Shown here in pieces: positions 16,992 through 26,326 of a DNA stretch of 64,000 nucleotides (position 1 is the stretch's first letter; each line of letters opens with the position of its first letter). Source of the stretch: Nocardia flavorosea (GTDB lineage Bacteria > Actinomycetota > Actinomycetes > Mycobacteriales > Mycobacteriaceae); the NCBI RefSeq assembly GCF_015477805.1, contig NZ_JADLQL010000007.1:310001-374000 (forward strand). The letters are read 5' to 3'. The notes beneath the pieces are model-generated. The model saw only the letters and a list, made by a program, of their open reading frames with translations. It was not told the origin of the DNA and searched no databases. A program made the translations under genes and the position numbers.

Positions 16992-18476
16992 GTGTCGATG
17001 ATCATCGATCACAGCGGCCGGGGCCCGCGGCCGTGGCATGTGACCGTGGCCGGACTGGTGATGCTGACCGTTGTGGCGGTGCTGCTGGGTCTGCTCGGGC
17101 TGCGCTACACGGGACGATTCGAGGACCGGGTCCAGGTGCGGGCGGTGCTCACCAGCACCGGGGACGGATTACCGGAACGCGCGGACGTGAAATTCCGGGG
17201 CATGGTCGTGGGGGCGGTATCCGCCGTGGACGTCGTGGCCGCGGGGAAGCGGCAGCGGGTACAGATCGACCTGGACTCGCGGATCGCGCCGACCATCCCG
17301 GACAACGTCACTGCACGGGTCGTCCCGAACAACCTGTTCGGCGTTACCGGTATCGAACTCGTGGACAACGGCAGCACACCGGGCCGGCTGACCGCCGGCG
17401 CCGAGATCGCCGAGGACACCAGTGCGGGCACGGTCCAGCTACAGACCACGCTCACCGTGCTGCGGGATGTGCTGAACAAGATCCAGCCGGAGAAACTCGG
17501 CCGGGTACTGGCCACCTTCTCCGAAGCGCTCGATCCCGGCGCGCGCGCCCCGGGTTCGACGATCGAGCGGCTGGACACCTGGGTCACCGAGGTGCGCAAG
17601 ATCGAGGGCGTCGGCGAGTTGCTGGGCGATCTCGGCCGTGCGACCACCGCGCTGAGCCGATCGGCGCCGGAGCTGGTGGGTGTGCTGTCCGAATCGGTGA
17701 CCACCGCACGCACCGTCACCGAACGACGCGAGAACCTCATCACCATGCTCGCCAACGCCAGTGGCGCTGTGGGTTCGGTGAACAGTCTGTTCGCGCGGAG
17801 CCCGGACGCGGCCAAGGAACTGGTACCCGGACTCGACGGCCTGTTCGGTTCGCTGGCCCGGGATCCGGAGGCCATCCCGACCGCTGTCGCCAACCTCGAT
17901 ACCGCACTCGGGAAACTGTCCGGTGCGTTCGGCTGGGGAGCGCAACGGCAGATGCGCTGGAGCCTGGACGTGTCGTTCACGCCGTTCCAGCAGTACACGG
18001 CGCAGGACTGCCCCCGCTACGGCGAGATGGCCGGCCCGCGCTGCGGTGGCCCGTCCGTCCCGCAGGTCGCGCCGGTACAGCAGTACCCGCCGAACCTGCT
18101 GCCCGGCTGGTTACCGGGCGCGGGACCGAAACCGCAACTACCCACCGCGCCCGCGCCCGTACCGAAACCAGTGCTCCCGCAGATCCCGGGACTGCCGGTA
18201 CTGCCCGGCCTGCCCGCCATCCCGGGGATCACCGTGCCTCTGTTTCCGGCCCCGCCGGGACAACCCGCACCGCCGGGGCAACCCGCACCGCCGGGGCAAG
18301 CGGTACTGCCGGGGCAACCGGCGGTGACACCGGCCGGGCGGCCGATCGCCCGGTTGCGCGGGCACGCCGCCGTCGCCGCGCTGCTCGGCCGGCAACCGAG
18401 CACCTCCGAATTGCTCCTGCTCACACTGGTACTGGCGGGCGGCACGATCGACGTCTACTCCGAGGGGGCTGCCTGA
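16992..18476 (+). CDS. mceA: Mce family protein MceA
   Basis: A 494-residue Mce protein with an N-terminal membrane anchor at about residues 17-38 and the MCE/MlaD domain next (about 45-120), including ERADVKFRGMVVG and NNLFGVTGIELV. A long helical domain follows (about 140-310), consistent with the tunnel-forming helices of Mce hexamers. The C-terminal 130 residues are Pro-rich with PGQPAPPGQP-type repeats and end in a short hydrophobic stretch. It starts at GTG 16992, just after yrbEB. The Pro-rich tail is long for an MceA. Confidence 0.92.
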   Translation: MSMIIDHSGRGPRPWHVTVAGLVMLTVVAVLLGLLGLRYTGRFEDRVQVRAVLTSTGDGLPERADVKFRGMVVGAVSAVDVVAAGKRQRVQIDLDSRIAPTIPDNVTARVVPNNLFGVTGIELVDNGSTPGRLTAGAEIAEDTSAGTVQLQTTLTVLRDVLNKIQPEKLGRVLATFSEALDPGARAPGSTIERLDTWVTEVRKIEGVGELLGDLGRATTALSRSAPELVGVLSESVTTARTVTERRENLITMLANASGAVGSVNSLFARSPDAAKELVPGLDGLFGSLARDPEAIPTAVANLDTALGKLSGAFGWGAQRQMRWSLDVSFTPFQQYTAQDCPRYGEMAGPRCGGPSVPQVAPVQQYPPNLLPGWLPGAGPKPQLPTAPAPVPKPVLPQIPGLPVLPGLPAIPGITVPLFPAPPGQPAPPGQPAPPGQAVLPGQPAVTPAGRPIARLRGHAAVAALLGRQPSTSELLLLTLVLAGGTIDVYSEGAA

Positions 18477-19498
18477 TGCGCCTGGCGCGGACAATAGCCG
18501 GTTTCAGTATTTTCGCCGTGATCGCGATCGTGCTGACCTACACGATCTGGTCCACGCTGCAACGGTCGGTGCCGGGGGAGACCGAAACCTATTCGGCCAC
18601 CTTCACCGATGTGATGGGCGTGCGGGTCGGCGACGATGTGCGCATGGCCGGGGTGCGGGTGGGCCGGGTCGATGCGATCGAGTTCGAACCGGATTACCAG
18701 GCTCGGCTGGTGCTGCGGATCGAGGAACGGCAGCGGCTCACCGACACCACCAAGGCGCTGGTGCGTTACCAGAACCTGATCGGGCAGCGCTATATCGCGC
18801 TACTGCCGGGTGCCGAGAAGGGCGTGGAGGTTGCACCGGGATCGCATATTCCGGTGGAACGTACGGAGCCTTCCTTCGATGTCTCGGCGCTGTTGTCCGG
18901 GTTCGAGCCGCTGTTCAGCGTGCTGCAACCGGATCAGATCAATTCGCTGTCCGACACCCTGATCCAGGCGTTGCAGGGCGACGGGGTCTCGTTGAGCGCG
19001 CTCATCACCCAGGCCGCGGAACTGGCCACCACCTTCGGTGAACGCGACGAGATCCTGGGCGCGGTGATCACCAACCTGAGCAGCGTGATCGCCGGTCTGG
19101 CCAACCGCAGCCAGGAACTGGAAACGTTGATAACCCAGACCAGGGGCCTGATGGACGCGTTGTACGCGCAGGGTGAAACCCTGAAGGCGTCGGTGGATAC
19201 CGTGGCGCGTTCCACCGATGCGCTGACCGGCCTGATCGCCACGGTCAAATCGGATATCGCGCTGGCGCAGGACGAGGCAACCACCGCGGTGGAACTGCTG
19301 CTGCTCAACGGTGCCGCGCTGGACCAGGCGGCGATCGAACTGCCGAACGTCCTCAACGGGCTGGCCCGGTTCACCGGCTACGGCGCGTACGGCAACGCCT
19401 ATATCTGCAACCTGGACGTCTCGCTGTGGGGTGTGCTGTTCCCGCCCGGACTGTTCTCCCAGATCGGCGGCGATTCGCAATCGGAGGTGTGCCGCTGA
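18476..19498 (+). CDS. mceB: Mce family protein MceB
   Basis: A 340-residue Mce protein. An N-terminal hydrophobic anchor (about residues 8-27) is followed by the MCE domain (VMGVRVGDDVRMAGVRVGRV, about 48-67, and NLIGQRYIALLPG) and a helical region. The ATG at 18476 overlaps the mceA stop (TGATG). The C-terminus has a pair of cysteines (YICNLDVSLWG and SEVCR), as usual in this family. It forms part of the periplasmic lipid conduit with the other Mce subunits. Confidence 0.92.
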   Translation: MRLARTIAGFSIFAVIAIVLTYTIWSTLQRSVPGETETYSATFTDVMGVRVGDDVRMAGVRVGRVDAIEFEPDYQARLVLRIEERQRLTDTTKALVRYQNLIGQRYIALLPGAEKGVEVAPGSHIPVERTEPSFDVSALLSGFEPLFSVLQPDQINSLSDTLIQALQGDGVSLSALITQAAELATTFGERDEILGAVITNLSSVIAGLANRSQELETLITQTRGLMDALYAQGETLKASVDTVARSTDALTGLIATVKSDIALAQDEATTAVELLLLNGAALDQAAIELPNVLNGLARFTGYGAYGNAYICNLDVSLWGVLFPPGLFSQIGGDSQSEVCR

Positions 19499-20508
19499 TG
19501 GCGAGGCTAGGAATACCTTTCGCGAAGAACCGCTTCCTGTGGCAGGGATTGATCGCCGCGGCCGCCGTGGCGTTGCTGGTGGCCGGCTCCAGTGTGCTCT
19601 CGCAGATGCGGCTCACGGACAAGACCGTGGTCGCGGAATTCGCGCAGGCCGCGGGAATGCGCGCCGGAGCAACGGTGGACGTTTCGGGAATCGAGGTCGG
19701 CGAGGTGCGCGCGGTGCGGCTGGCCGGCGACAGGGTCGAGGTCGAGATGAAGATCAGCCGGGATATCCGGGTGGCCACCGACGCCCGCGCGGCGATCAAG
19801 ATGTCCACCATTCTCGGCCGGTTGCATATCGAACTGATCCCGGGCGTGGGCGATGAGTCACCGGACAACCGGATCGCGCTGGCCGATACCACCGTTCCGT
19901 ACAACCTGGCCAAAGTCATCCAGGACCCAACCTACAAATCGTCGTTCGAACGGATCGAGCGGATCGACCCCGCCAAGTTGCGGCAGGCTCTGGACGTCTT
20001 CTCTCGGCAGATGGGCGATTCGCCGGAGCTCGCGGTGACCGCACTGGACTCGATCGGCTCGCTGGCCGAGGTGATCAATGCCCGGCGCGACGAGGTCGAT
20101 GTGCTGCTCAAGAGCATGGACCAGGTTTCGCAGCTGGTGGCCGACAACCAGAACAGTGTGCTCATGCTGCTCACCCGCGGTGAGGCGATCGGCAACGCGG
20201 TGGCCCTGCGCCAGGACATGCTGCGCCGGCTGCTGGACAATGTGGCCGCACTGTCGAGCCTGCTGCGGGATATGGGGCTGGAGAACAACGGCCAGCTCGG
20301 CCCGCTGATCCAGAACCTCGACACCATGACGCAGGGCCTGGAGAAGAACAAGGACAACCTGGACCGGCTGTACGAGATCATGCCGGTCACCCTGCGGCAG
20401 TTCAACAATGTGCTCGGCAACGGGCCCTACGCCGATGTGTGGGCGCCCTGGTTCCTACCGGACAACTGGTTGTGCTTCGCGCAGGTCGTCGAGGGGTGTG
20501 GTAAATGA
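19498..20508 (+). CDS. mceC: Mce family protein MceC
   Basis: A 336-residue Mce subunit with an N-terminal membrane anchor (about residues 14-33), an MCE domain (AAGMRAGATVDVSGIEVGEVRAVRL) and a long helical domain rich in Leu, Gln and Asn ending in CFAQVVEGCGK. The ATG at 19498 overlaps the mceB stop. A 24-codon in-frame extension back to 19426 runs inside mceB and is discarded. Confidence 0.92.
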   Translation: MARLGIPFAKNRFLWQGLIAAAAVALLVAGSSVLSQMRLTDKTVVAEFAQAAGMRAGATVDVSGIEVGEVRAVRLAGDRVEVEMKISRDIRVATDARAAIKMSTILGRLHIELIPGVGDESPDNRIALADTTVPYNLAKVIQDPTYKSSFERIERIDPAKLRQALDVFSRQMGDSPELAVTALDSIGSLAEVINARRDEVDVLLKSMDQVSQLVADNQNSVLMLLTRGEAIGNAVALRQDMLRRLLDNVAALSSLLRDMGLENNGQLGPLIQNLDTMTQGLEKNKDNLDRLYEIMPVTLRQFNNVLGNGPYADVWAPWFLPDNWLCFAQVVEGCGK

Positions 20509-21605
20509 GGCTGCGGAGGATCGCGCGCGTGCTCGCCGCCGGAATCGCCGGACTCTGCGCGGCCGGTTGCTCGGTGCTGCCCGACAGTATCGCCGGGCTG
20601 CCGGAACAATATCTGGGGGAACATATTCGGATCAGCGCCGATTTCGAGAACGTGGCCGGCCTGTACGCCGGTAACGAGGTCGCCGTGCTCGGTGTGTCCG
20701 TGGGCCGGGTGGAAACGGTGACCCCGCGCGGAAGCTTTGTCGAGGTCACCATGGCCCTCGACAAGGATGTGGAAGTGCCGGCCGATGCGATGGCCGCGCT
20801 GATCTCCCCCCAGCTGATCACCAACCGGCATGTCGAGCTCGCCCCTGCCTACAGCGGTGACGGGCCCACACTCACCGACGGTGCGCATATCCCGTTGGAA
20901 CGCACCCGGGTACCGGTGGAACTCGACCGGATCCTGGAGAATTTCGACCAGCTCGGCGCCGCGCTCAAAGGCGATAACGAGGTCGGGCCGCTGGCCAGCC
21001 GGGTGCTGTTCCCGCTGCTCGAAGGTAACGGTGACCGGCTGCGGGAAACGCTCGACGACCTGTCCGCCGCCTTCGAGGTGACCTTCGCCAACAAGGACCA
21101 GATCGCCGGCACCATCATAAAACTGAACGAGATCACGCACGTCGTCGCCCAGAACGATCAGACCGTCCGTGATTTCAGTGCCCGCCTCACCGAATTGGTG
21201 CAGTTGATGGGGGAGCAGTCGCCGGGTCTGCACGCGGTGCTCGTGCAGTTGAACGATTTCGTGAACAACACCTCGACCCTGGTCGGACAGAACCGCGACC
21301 AGCTCGCGGGGGCGTTGCAGCGATTCGTCACCATCACCGACCAGATGCGTGCCAACGCCCGCGGCCTCACCGAACTGGTGGACGTCGGCCCGCTGTTCTT
21401 CGAAAATCTCGCCAACGGTGTGAGCCACGAGCATCGGGCGTTCCGAGTGCACGCGCTGTTGGACAAAGCCCTGCTGGACAACGAGGTGCTGTCCACGTTC
21501 TGTGAACGGATCCAGCTGCGCGCCGACGGCTGCCGCACCGGCCGGGTCCAGGACTTCGGCCCCGATTTCGGGATCACCGCGGCGCTGCTGGGGTTGACCC
21601 GATGA
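20505..21605 (+). CDS. mceD: Mce family protein, fourth in the operon (MceD position), with a lipobox
   Basis: A 366-residue Mce subunit with an MCE domain (NVAGLYAGNEVAVLGVSVGRVETV) and a helical C-terminal domain. The N-terminus is a lipoprotein signal: charged MRLRR, a hydrophobic segment, then AAGC with Cys at about residue 22. A lipobox is expected in MceE but not in a typical MceD, and the next protein has one as well. Its start overlaps the mceC stop (ATGA). The position makes it MceD, but the lipobox leaves open a duplicated or swapped MceE-like subunit. Confidence 0.88.
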   Translation: MRLRRIARVLAAGIAGLCAAGCSVLPDSIAGLPEQYLGEHIRISADFENVAGLYAGNEVAVLGVSVGRVETVTPRGSFVEVTMALDKDVEVPADAMAALISPQLITNRHVELAPAYSGDGPTLTDGAHIPLERTRVPVELDRILENFDQLGAALKGDNEVGPLASRVLFPLLEGNGDRLRETLDDLSAAFEVTFANKDQIAGTIIKLNEITHVVAQNDQTVRDFSARLTELVQLMGEQSPGLHAVLVQLNDFVNNTSTLVGQNRDQLAGALQRFVTITDQMRANARGLTELVDVGPLFFENLANGVSHEHRAFRVHALLDKALLDNEVLSTFCERIQLRADGCRTGRVQDFGPDFGITAALLGLTR

Positions 21606-22729
21606 AACAGATTGTTGTGCCGGGTATACGGCGGCTTGCTCTGATGTTGACGGCGGTGCTTGCGGTTTCGGGCTGTGGTGCGCTGACAGTGCAGGAAATA
21701 CCGATGCCGGAACCGGGAATCGGTGGTCCCGGGTATACCGTGCGGGCTCGTTTCGAAGACGCGCTCAACCTGCCCGACCGCGCCCACGTGAAGATCGGCG
21801 GCACCGATATCGGGGTGGTCACCGATATCTCCACCACCGACTTCGTGGCCGATGTGGATATGTTGATCCGCGCGGACATCCGGCTGCCGCGCGGTACCAC
21901 CGCCGAATTGCGGCAGGCCACGCCGCTCGGCGATATTTTCATCGCCATGACCCTCCCGAGGGAGGAGCCGAACGCGGCACTGCTCGGCGAGGGCGATGTC
22001 ATCGATACCGATCACACCGGTGCCGGTGCGTCGGTGGAAGAACTCATGGTGTCGGTATCACTGCTGCTCAATGGTGGTGGCCTGAACCAGGCGGCCCGGA
22101 TCACCGCGGAAATGGATTCGATGTTCGGCGGGCGCGCGCCGCAACTGGCGCATCTGATCACCGAGATGACGCAGGTGCTGAGCGCCCTGAACGCGCGGAC
22201 CGCCGATATCGACAGTGTGTTGCACGGGCTGAACGTTCTCACCGGTGAACTGGCCGCCAGGAGAAACGAACTGGGACAAGCGGCGGAAACGTTCCCGGAT
22301 CTGCTGGGCCTCGTGGCGGAGAACAACCGTGATATCACCGCCTTGATCCAGAAGATCTCGGTGACCATGGCGGCACTGGGCGATTTCACCGATACGACCA
22401 GTCCGGAGTTCATCAGCCTGTTCGACAGTATCCGCCGGCTCATGGGCGGGTTCACGGCGATGGGCGACAACCTACGGCAGACACTGGACGGCTTGCATGC
22501 CCTGTATCCCTCGCTGGAGCAGTCGTTCGAAGGACCGACTCTCGCGGTGGCGGCACGGGTCTCCTACCTGAGTGTCGGCGCGCTGACCGATCCGACCCGG
22601 AGCCGGTTGCCCGACGGAACCGATATACCCGCCTTCATCGGCAGCCTCGCCCAGGTATTGCAGAAGATCCAGGGCCGGCTGACCAGTCCGCCGCAGCCCA
22701 CCCCGGCACCACAGGAAGGGCCGCGATGA
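21602..22729 (+). CDS. mceE: Mce family lipoprotein MceE
   Basis: A 375-residue Mce lipoprotein (Lpr type). The N-terminus MKQIVVPGIRR, a hydrophobic stretch and the lipobox VSGC at about residue 24 predict lipid anchoring. The MCE domain contains NLPDRAHVKIGGTDIGVVTDIS and TPLGDIFIAMTLP, typical of MceE. A helical domain and a Pro-rich end (PPQPTPAPQEGP) follow. The start overlaps the preceding stop (ATGA), and its own stop overlaps the mceF start the same way. Confidence 0.92.
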   Translation: MKQIVVPGIRRLALMLTAVLAVSGCGALTVQEIPMPEPGIGGPGYTVRARFEDALNLPDRAHVKIGGTDIGVVTDISTTDFVADVDMLIRADIRLPRGTTAELRQATPLGDIFIAMTLPREEPNAALLGEGDVIDTDHTGAGASVEELMVSVSLLLNGGGLNQAARITAEMDSMFGGRAPQLAHLITEMTQVLSALNARTADIDSVLHGLNVLTGELAARRNELGQAAETFPDLLGLVAENNRDITALIQKISVTMAALGDFTDTTSPEFISLFDSIRRLMGGFTAMGDNLRQTLDGLHALYPSLEQSFEGPTLAVAARVSYLSVGALTDPTRSRLPDGTDIPAFIGSLAQVLQKIQGRLTSPPQPTPAPQEGPR

Positions 22730-23907
22730 ATATTCCGTTGTGGAACTGGCTGGTCCGGCATCGGATCAGGGTCGCGAATCTGGGGCTCGTGGTGGTGCTG
22801 ATCGCCGGTTGCGGATATCTCGGCGCGGAAGTGCTGCGGATCAACCTGTTCCCCAACAGCACCTACCGGGTGACGGTAGAACTCGCCGGGTCGGGCGGAT
22901 TGCTGACCGGCAACGATGTGAACTTCCGTGGGACCCGGGTGGGACGGGTCGCCGATGTCCGGGTTTCCGATACCGGAATCGAGGCGGTTGCCGAAATCGA
23001 CTCCGGCATGCGGATTCCGGTCGGCGGCACGGTGGTGGTCGGGCGGCTGTCCGCAGTGGGCGAGCAGTACCTGGACTTCCGGCCGGACTCGGATACGGGC
23101 CCCTACCTGCGCGACGGTGACCGGGTGGCGGTCGAGCGCACCCATATCCCGGTGACGGTGCATTCGCTGCTGTCGAATATGAGTGCCATGATCAGCGGTC
23201 TCAATCCCGACCGGCTCACGGTGATCGTCGACGAACTGGACAAGGCGCTGGCCGGTGGCCCGGACCGGCTCCAGAACATGATCTCCGGGATCAGCCGGGC
23301 AATGGCGGGCCTGGAAAATCTGCTGCCGCAGACCCGGCAGCTCATCGAGAACCTCACGGTGATCGCCGAGACCACGCAGTACGCCCAGCCCGATCTCGGC
23401 ACCCTGACCGGTTCGGCGAGCGCGCTGTTCCAGCAGTTGACCGCCGCCGATCAGGAGGTCCGGCGACTGCTGGACCTCGCGCCCGGGCAACTCGCCACGC
23501 TGGGCGGTTTCATCGACGAAACCCAGGACCCGATCACCAATCTGGTCACCAACTTCGTCGCCATCACACGGGCCGCGAAACTACGCCGGCCCGCGATCGC
23601 GGCCCTCTTCCCGGCTCTGCGGGCGGGGACTTCGGCGCTGAATGTGCCGGTCCACGACGGGATGTTCCACACCCTGGTCGATATCTGGCCGCGACCCACC
23701 TGCGAGTACAACACCATTCCACTGGTTCCCACCGAACCGGTGGCCGATACCCGGGTCCGTTTGTACAACTACTGCGTCACGAACGATCCGGCGCTGCAGG
23801 TGCGCGGTTCGGCCAACGCGCCGCGGCCGAATGTTCCCGACAACACCGCCGGCCCGCCGCCGGGAGTCACCGGTAACGAACTGTCCCGTCCCATCCCGGG
23901 CCGTTAG
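22726..23907 (+). CDS. mceF: Mce family protein MceF
   Basis: A 393-residue Mce subunit. It has a single N-terminal anchor (about residues 16-35), an MCE domain (GGLLTGNDVNFRGTRVGRVADVRV and AVGEQYLDFRP) and a helical domain with NLLPQTRQLIENLT. The C-terminal part includes a CEYNTIPLV segment common in MceF. The tail is Pro/Gly-rich. The ATG at 22726 overlaps the mceE stop. It completes the A-F set of six. Confidence 0.92.
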   Translation: MNIPLWNWLVRHRIRVANLGLVVVLIAGCGYLGAEVLRINLFPNSTYRVTVELAGSGGLLTGNDVNFRGTRVGRVADVRVSDTGIEAVAEIDSGMRIPVGGTVVVGRLSAVGEQYLDFRPDSDTGPYLRDGDRVAVERTHIPVTVHSLLSNMSAMISGLNPDRLTVIVDELDKALAGGPDRLQNMISGISRAMAGLENLLPQTRQLIENLTVIAETTQYAQPDLGTLTGSASALFQQLTAADQEVRRLLDLAPGQLATLGGFIDETQDPITNLVTNFVAITRAAKLRRPAIAALFPALRAGTSALNVPVHDGMFHTLVDIWPRPTCEYNTIPLVPTEPVADTRVRLYNYCVTNDPALQVRGSANAPRPNVPDNTAGPPPGVTGNELSRPIPGR

Positions 23908-23919
23908 GAGACGACGAGA

Positions 23920-24840
23920 ATGAGCGATGAACCCGCCGAATCCACCGCCGATGAACCGGAGGACGACGCGAAACCGGGGACCGGTGAGAAGTCCGCCGAT
24001 CCGGCAGCGACCGCCGAGTCCGGCTCGGCGACTCCGGACGCCGCCGAGCCGATGCGGTCCGATCCCGGCCTCGGCGAATCGGCGGGAACCGGGTCCGCGA
24101 GCGTGGAGGCAGATGAGCCCCGGCGCGCCGACAGCGGCACGGCGCCGAGTGCGTTCGCGTCCCCGAGTGCGGATTCGCCGGAACCAGCGGTCCGGACCGC
24201 GGTAGACGGTTCAGCGACGGTGGGCGGCTCGGAAACGACTGCGGAACAGGGGAAGGCTGTTTCGATGAAGAAGCTGCTCGCCGGCCGGAAAACGGGTGGA
24301 TCCGCCGGCGCGCCGGAACAGGCCGGCTCGGGGGTGCGGCCGCGAGTACTGTCCGGCGCGCTGGCGATGGCGGTGCTGCTGCTGATCGGGGCGATCGGGG
24401 TCGCCGGGTACCTGTACGTGCAGGAGCGGGACAAAGCCGAGTTGCTGGCCGCCTACGACGAGGTACAGCGGGCGGCATGCCGATACGCGCCGGTACTGGC
24501 CAACTATGACGCGAAGAATCTGGAACCGTACTTCTCCGCCGTCCTGGACGGCGCCACCGGCGATTGGAAGAAAGAATTCGAGACCACCACCGGCGAACTG
24601 CGCGAGGCCCTCGTGGCCGGTGAAGTCGTCTCGACGGCCGGGGATATCCAGTGCGCGGTGAAGACCGCGGATACCACATCCGCGCAAGTCGTGGTGGTGA
24701 TCGGACAGACCATCACCAGCCTGGGCACCCAGGGGCGGCCCGCCCCGGGACAGTTGGCCATGGTGATGCGGATGCAGAAAACCGACGGCCGCTGGCTGGT
24801 CGATCAGATGACCTCACCGCTGACGGCGCCGCGGCAGTGA
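23920..24840 (+). CDS. Mce-associated membrane protein (Mas/Mam-type)
   Basis: A 306-residue protein, 12 bases after mceF. The first 140 residues are acidic and rich in Ala, Ser, Glu and Pro, so presumably disordered and cytoplasmic. One membrane helix (about 144-167) follows. The exposed C-terminal domain (about 170-300) matches Mce-associated proteins (AYDEVQRAACRYAPVLANYD, then a region ending WLVDQMTSPL). Such proteins stabilise the Mce complex; mycobacterial ones include OmamA. The ATG at 23920 has GGAGACGACGA upstream. The disordered leader is longer than is typical. Confidence 0.85.
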   Translation: MSDEPAESTADEPEDDAKPGTGEKSADPAATAESGSATPDAAEPMRSDPGLGESAGTGSASVEADEPRRADSGTAPSAFASPSADSPEPAVRTAVDGSATVGGSETTAEQGKAVSMKKLLAGRKTGGSAGAPEQAGSGVRPRVLSGALAMAVLLLIGAIGVAGYLYVQERDKAELLAAYDEVQRAACRYAPVLANYDAKNLEPYFSAVLDGATGDWKKEFETTTGELREALVAGEVVSTAGDIQCAVKTADTTSAQVVVVIGQTITSLGTQGRPAPGQLAMVMRMQKTDGRWLVDQMTSPLTAPRQ

Positions 24841-24851
24841 ACAACCGGTGC

Positions 24852-24889
24852 GGCCACCCCGCCCGGGCTCAGCTTCCGGCGGGGTGGCC
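24852..24889. terminator. Bidirectional terminator at the end of the Mce operon
   Basis: GGCCACCCCGCC (24852-24863) and GGCGGGGTGGCC (24878-24889) are exact 12-base inverted repeats around a 14-base loop. The hairpin starts 12 bases past the Mce-associated gene and overlaps the last codons of the convergent TetR gene, so it can end both transcripts. Confidence 0.7.
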
Positions 24890-26173
24890 GTACAGGACGG
24901 TCTGCATGAGCAGCGTGACCCGCTCCTGGGACGCGATCGGGACGGTACCGAAGGATCGGCCGAGATCGACGACCAGGGCGAATGCCGCGTGCACCAGGAA
25001 TCGCGCCTGCGGACCGGACAGATCGGGGCGGACCTGGCGCACCAGCCGGGCCCATTCGTCCACGCTGAGCCGCTGTACGTTGCGCAGCGCGGCGCGTTCC
25101 TCGGCGGGGACGTGCTGGAACTCGGTGTAGTACACGAAGGTGAGTTCCCGCTCGGCGAACGACCCGGCGACGTACTGTTCGATCAGCGAATCCAATGCTT
25201 CGCGGGGGCCGGCCGCGGACGCCACGGCCGGCCCTATGGCGCTCGACACGCGTTCGGCGGCGCGCCGGAACGCGGCGGTGAGCAGATCGCTCTTACCGCG
25301 ATAGAAGCGATATACCGCGGACGCCGCGGAAAGTCCCGCGGCGGTGGCGATATCCTCCACGCTCACATTGGGATAGCCGCGCGCATGGAACAGTTCCACG
25401 CCTTTGCGCAGCAGCAGTTCGTGTTTGAACGAGTCCGGAATTTCCACCGGCGGGGCGGGCGCGGTGTCCACCGGTGGCGGCAAAGTGACTTCCGCAATAC
25501 CGGCGCAGATCGAAACCAATAGAGCGACAAGAGGTTTCGTGGGAAGCGCCGCATGGTGGTCGGCGATGCTGGTGATGACCGACAACAGCGATATCGCCAG
25601 CACCTTGCGGTCGCCGTTGCTCAGGCCGGGGCAATACGCGGTGAGCCGGCTCTCCAGCGCGTCCAGCACCACCGCCTGCTGCTCGGCGCGGACCTCCTGA
25701 TCCGCGGGTTCCAGATAGCGACCTTCCCAGCGCACCAGCGCGACACTGGCCCGGTTGGCGACGGTGACCGCGCTCAGCGCCTCGAGCACCTGCCGCAGCG
25801 CCTGCTGCGGCGGCAGGTCCGCGGCGTCGGCCGGCAACCGGACCGATTCGGCCATCGCCTGCCCGACCCGCAGCGATTCCTCCTGGAACAGCGCGTACTT
25901 GCTCGGGTAATGCCGGTACAGCGCCGCCGAACTGATCCCCAGGCCGCCGGCGATATCCTCCATGCTCACACCGTGGTAGCCCAGGGACCCGAAGGCATTG
26001 GCCGCCGCGGCGGCAATCTGCGCCCGCCGGTTCTTCGGCCGGCGCCGCACCGGGCGCGCGGGCAGATCACCCGTGCTCTTGCGGGCGTCGGCGCCGTCTC
26101 CGGCCAGGTCGTCGCGGCCGCGCACGCGCACCGCGGGCGTGGACGGCCGGGCCCGGCTGTTGTCGACGCTCAT
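24869..26173 (-). CDS. Regulator with two TetR DNA-binding domains in one chain
   Basis: A 434-residue protein carrying two TetR-type units in tandem. The first HTH is at about 48-95 (MEDIAGGLGISSAALYRHYPSK) and the second at about 247-300 (VEDIATAAGLSAASAVYRFYRGK). Each is followed by a helical domain. Such double-TetR proteins occur in mycobacteria and Nocardia, but most TetR proteins have one HTH and dimerise. A basic Pro/Arg-rich leader (residues 1-47) precedes the first HTH. It is convergent with the Mce operon, which makes that operon a plausible but unproven target. The 3' end overlaps the shared terminator. Confidence 0.88.
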   Translation of the reverse strand: MSVDNSRARPSTPAVRVRGRDDLAGDGADARKSTGDLPARPVRRRPKNRRAQIAAAAANAFGSLGYHGVSMEDIAGGLGISSAALYRHYPSKYALFQEESLRVGQAMAESVRLPADAADLPPQQALRQVLEALSAVTVANRASVALVRWEGRYLEPADQEVRAEQQAVVLDALESRLTAYCPGLSNGDRKVLAISLLSVITSIADHHAALPTKPLVALLVSICAGIAEVTLPPPVDTAPAPPVEIPDSFKHELLLRKGVELFHARGYPNVSVEDIATAAGLSAASAVYRFYRGKSDLLTAAFRRAAERVSSAIGPAVASAAGPREALDSLIEQYVAGSFAERELTFVYYTEFQHVPAEERAALRNVQRLSVDEWARLVRQVRPDLSGPQARFLVHAAFALVVDLGRSFGTVPIASQERVTLLMQTVLYGHPAGS

Positions 26174-26326
26174 CCCGTAATCCTATCGTCGGCCGACCGG
26201 CGTCCGAGCCCCGCACCCCGGTCAGGCAGGTATTCCGTGCTGCTCGGGATGGGGTATCGCCGGTGGGCGAGTTCGTGGCCGGCCGAGACCTGCCGCGAAC
26301 TCGGTGGTAGCTGGTAGTCCTGTGGG

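Noticed and set aside
17033..18475. In-frame extension of mceB to an 821-residue protein
   Set aside because: The extra part is Arg/Gly/Thr-rich out-of-frame translation of mceA. The start at 18476 overlaps the mceA stop.
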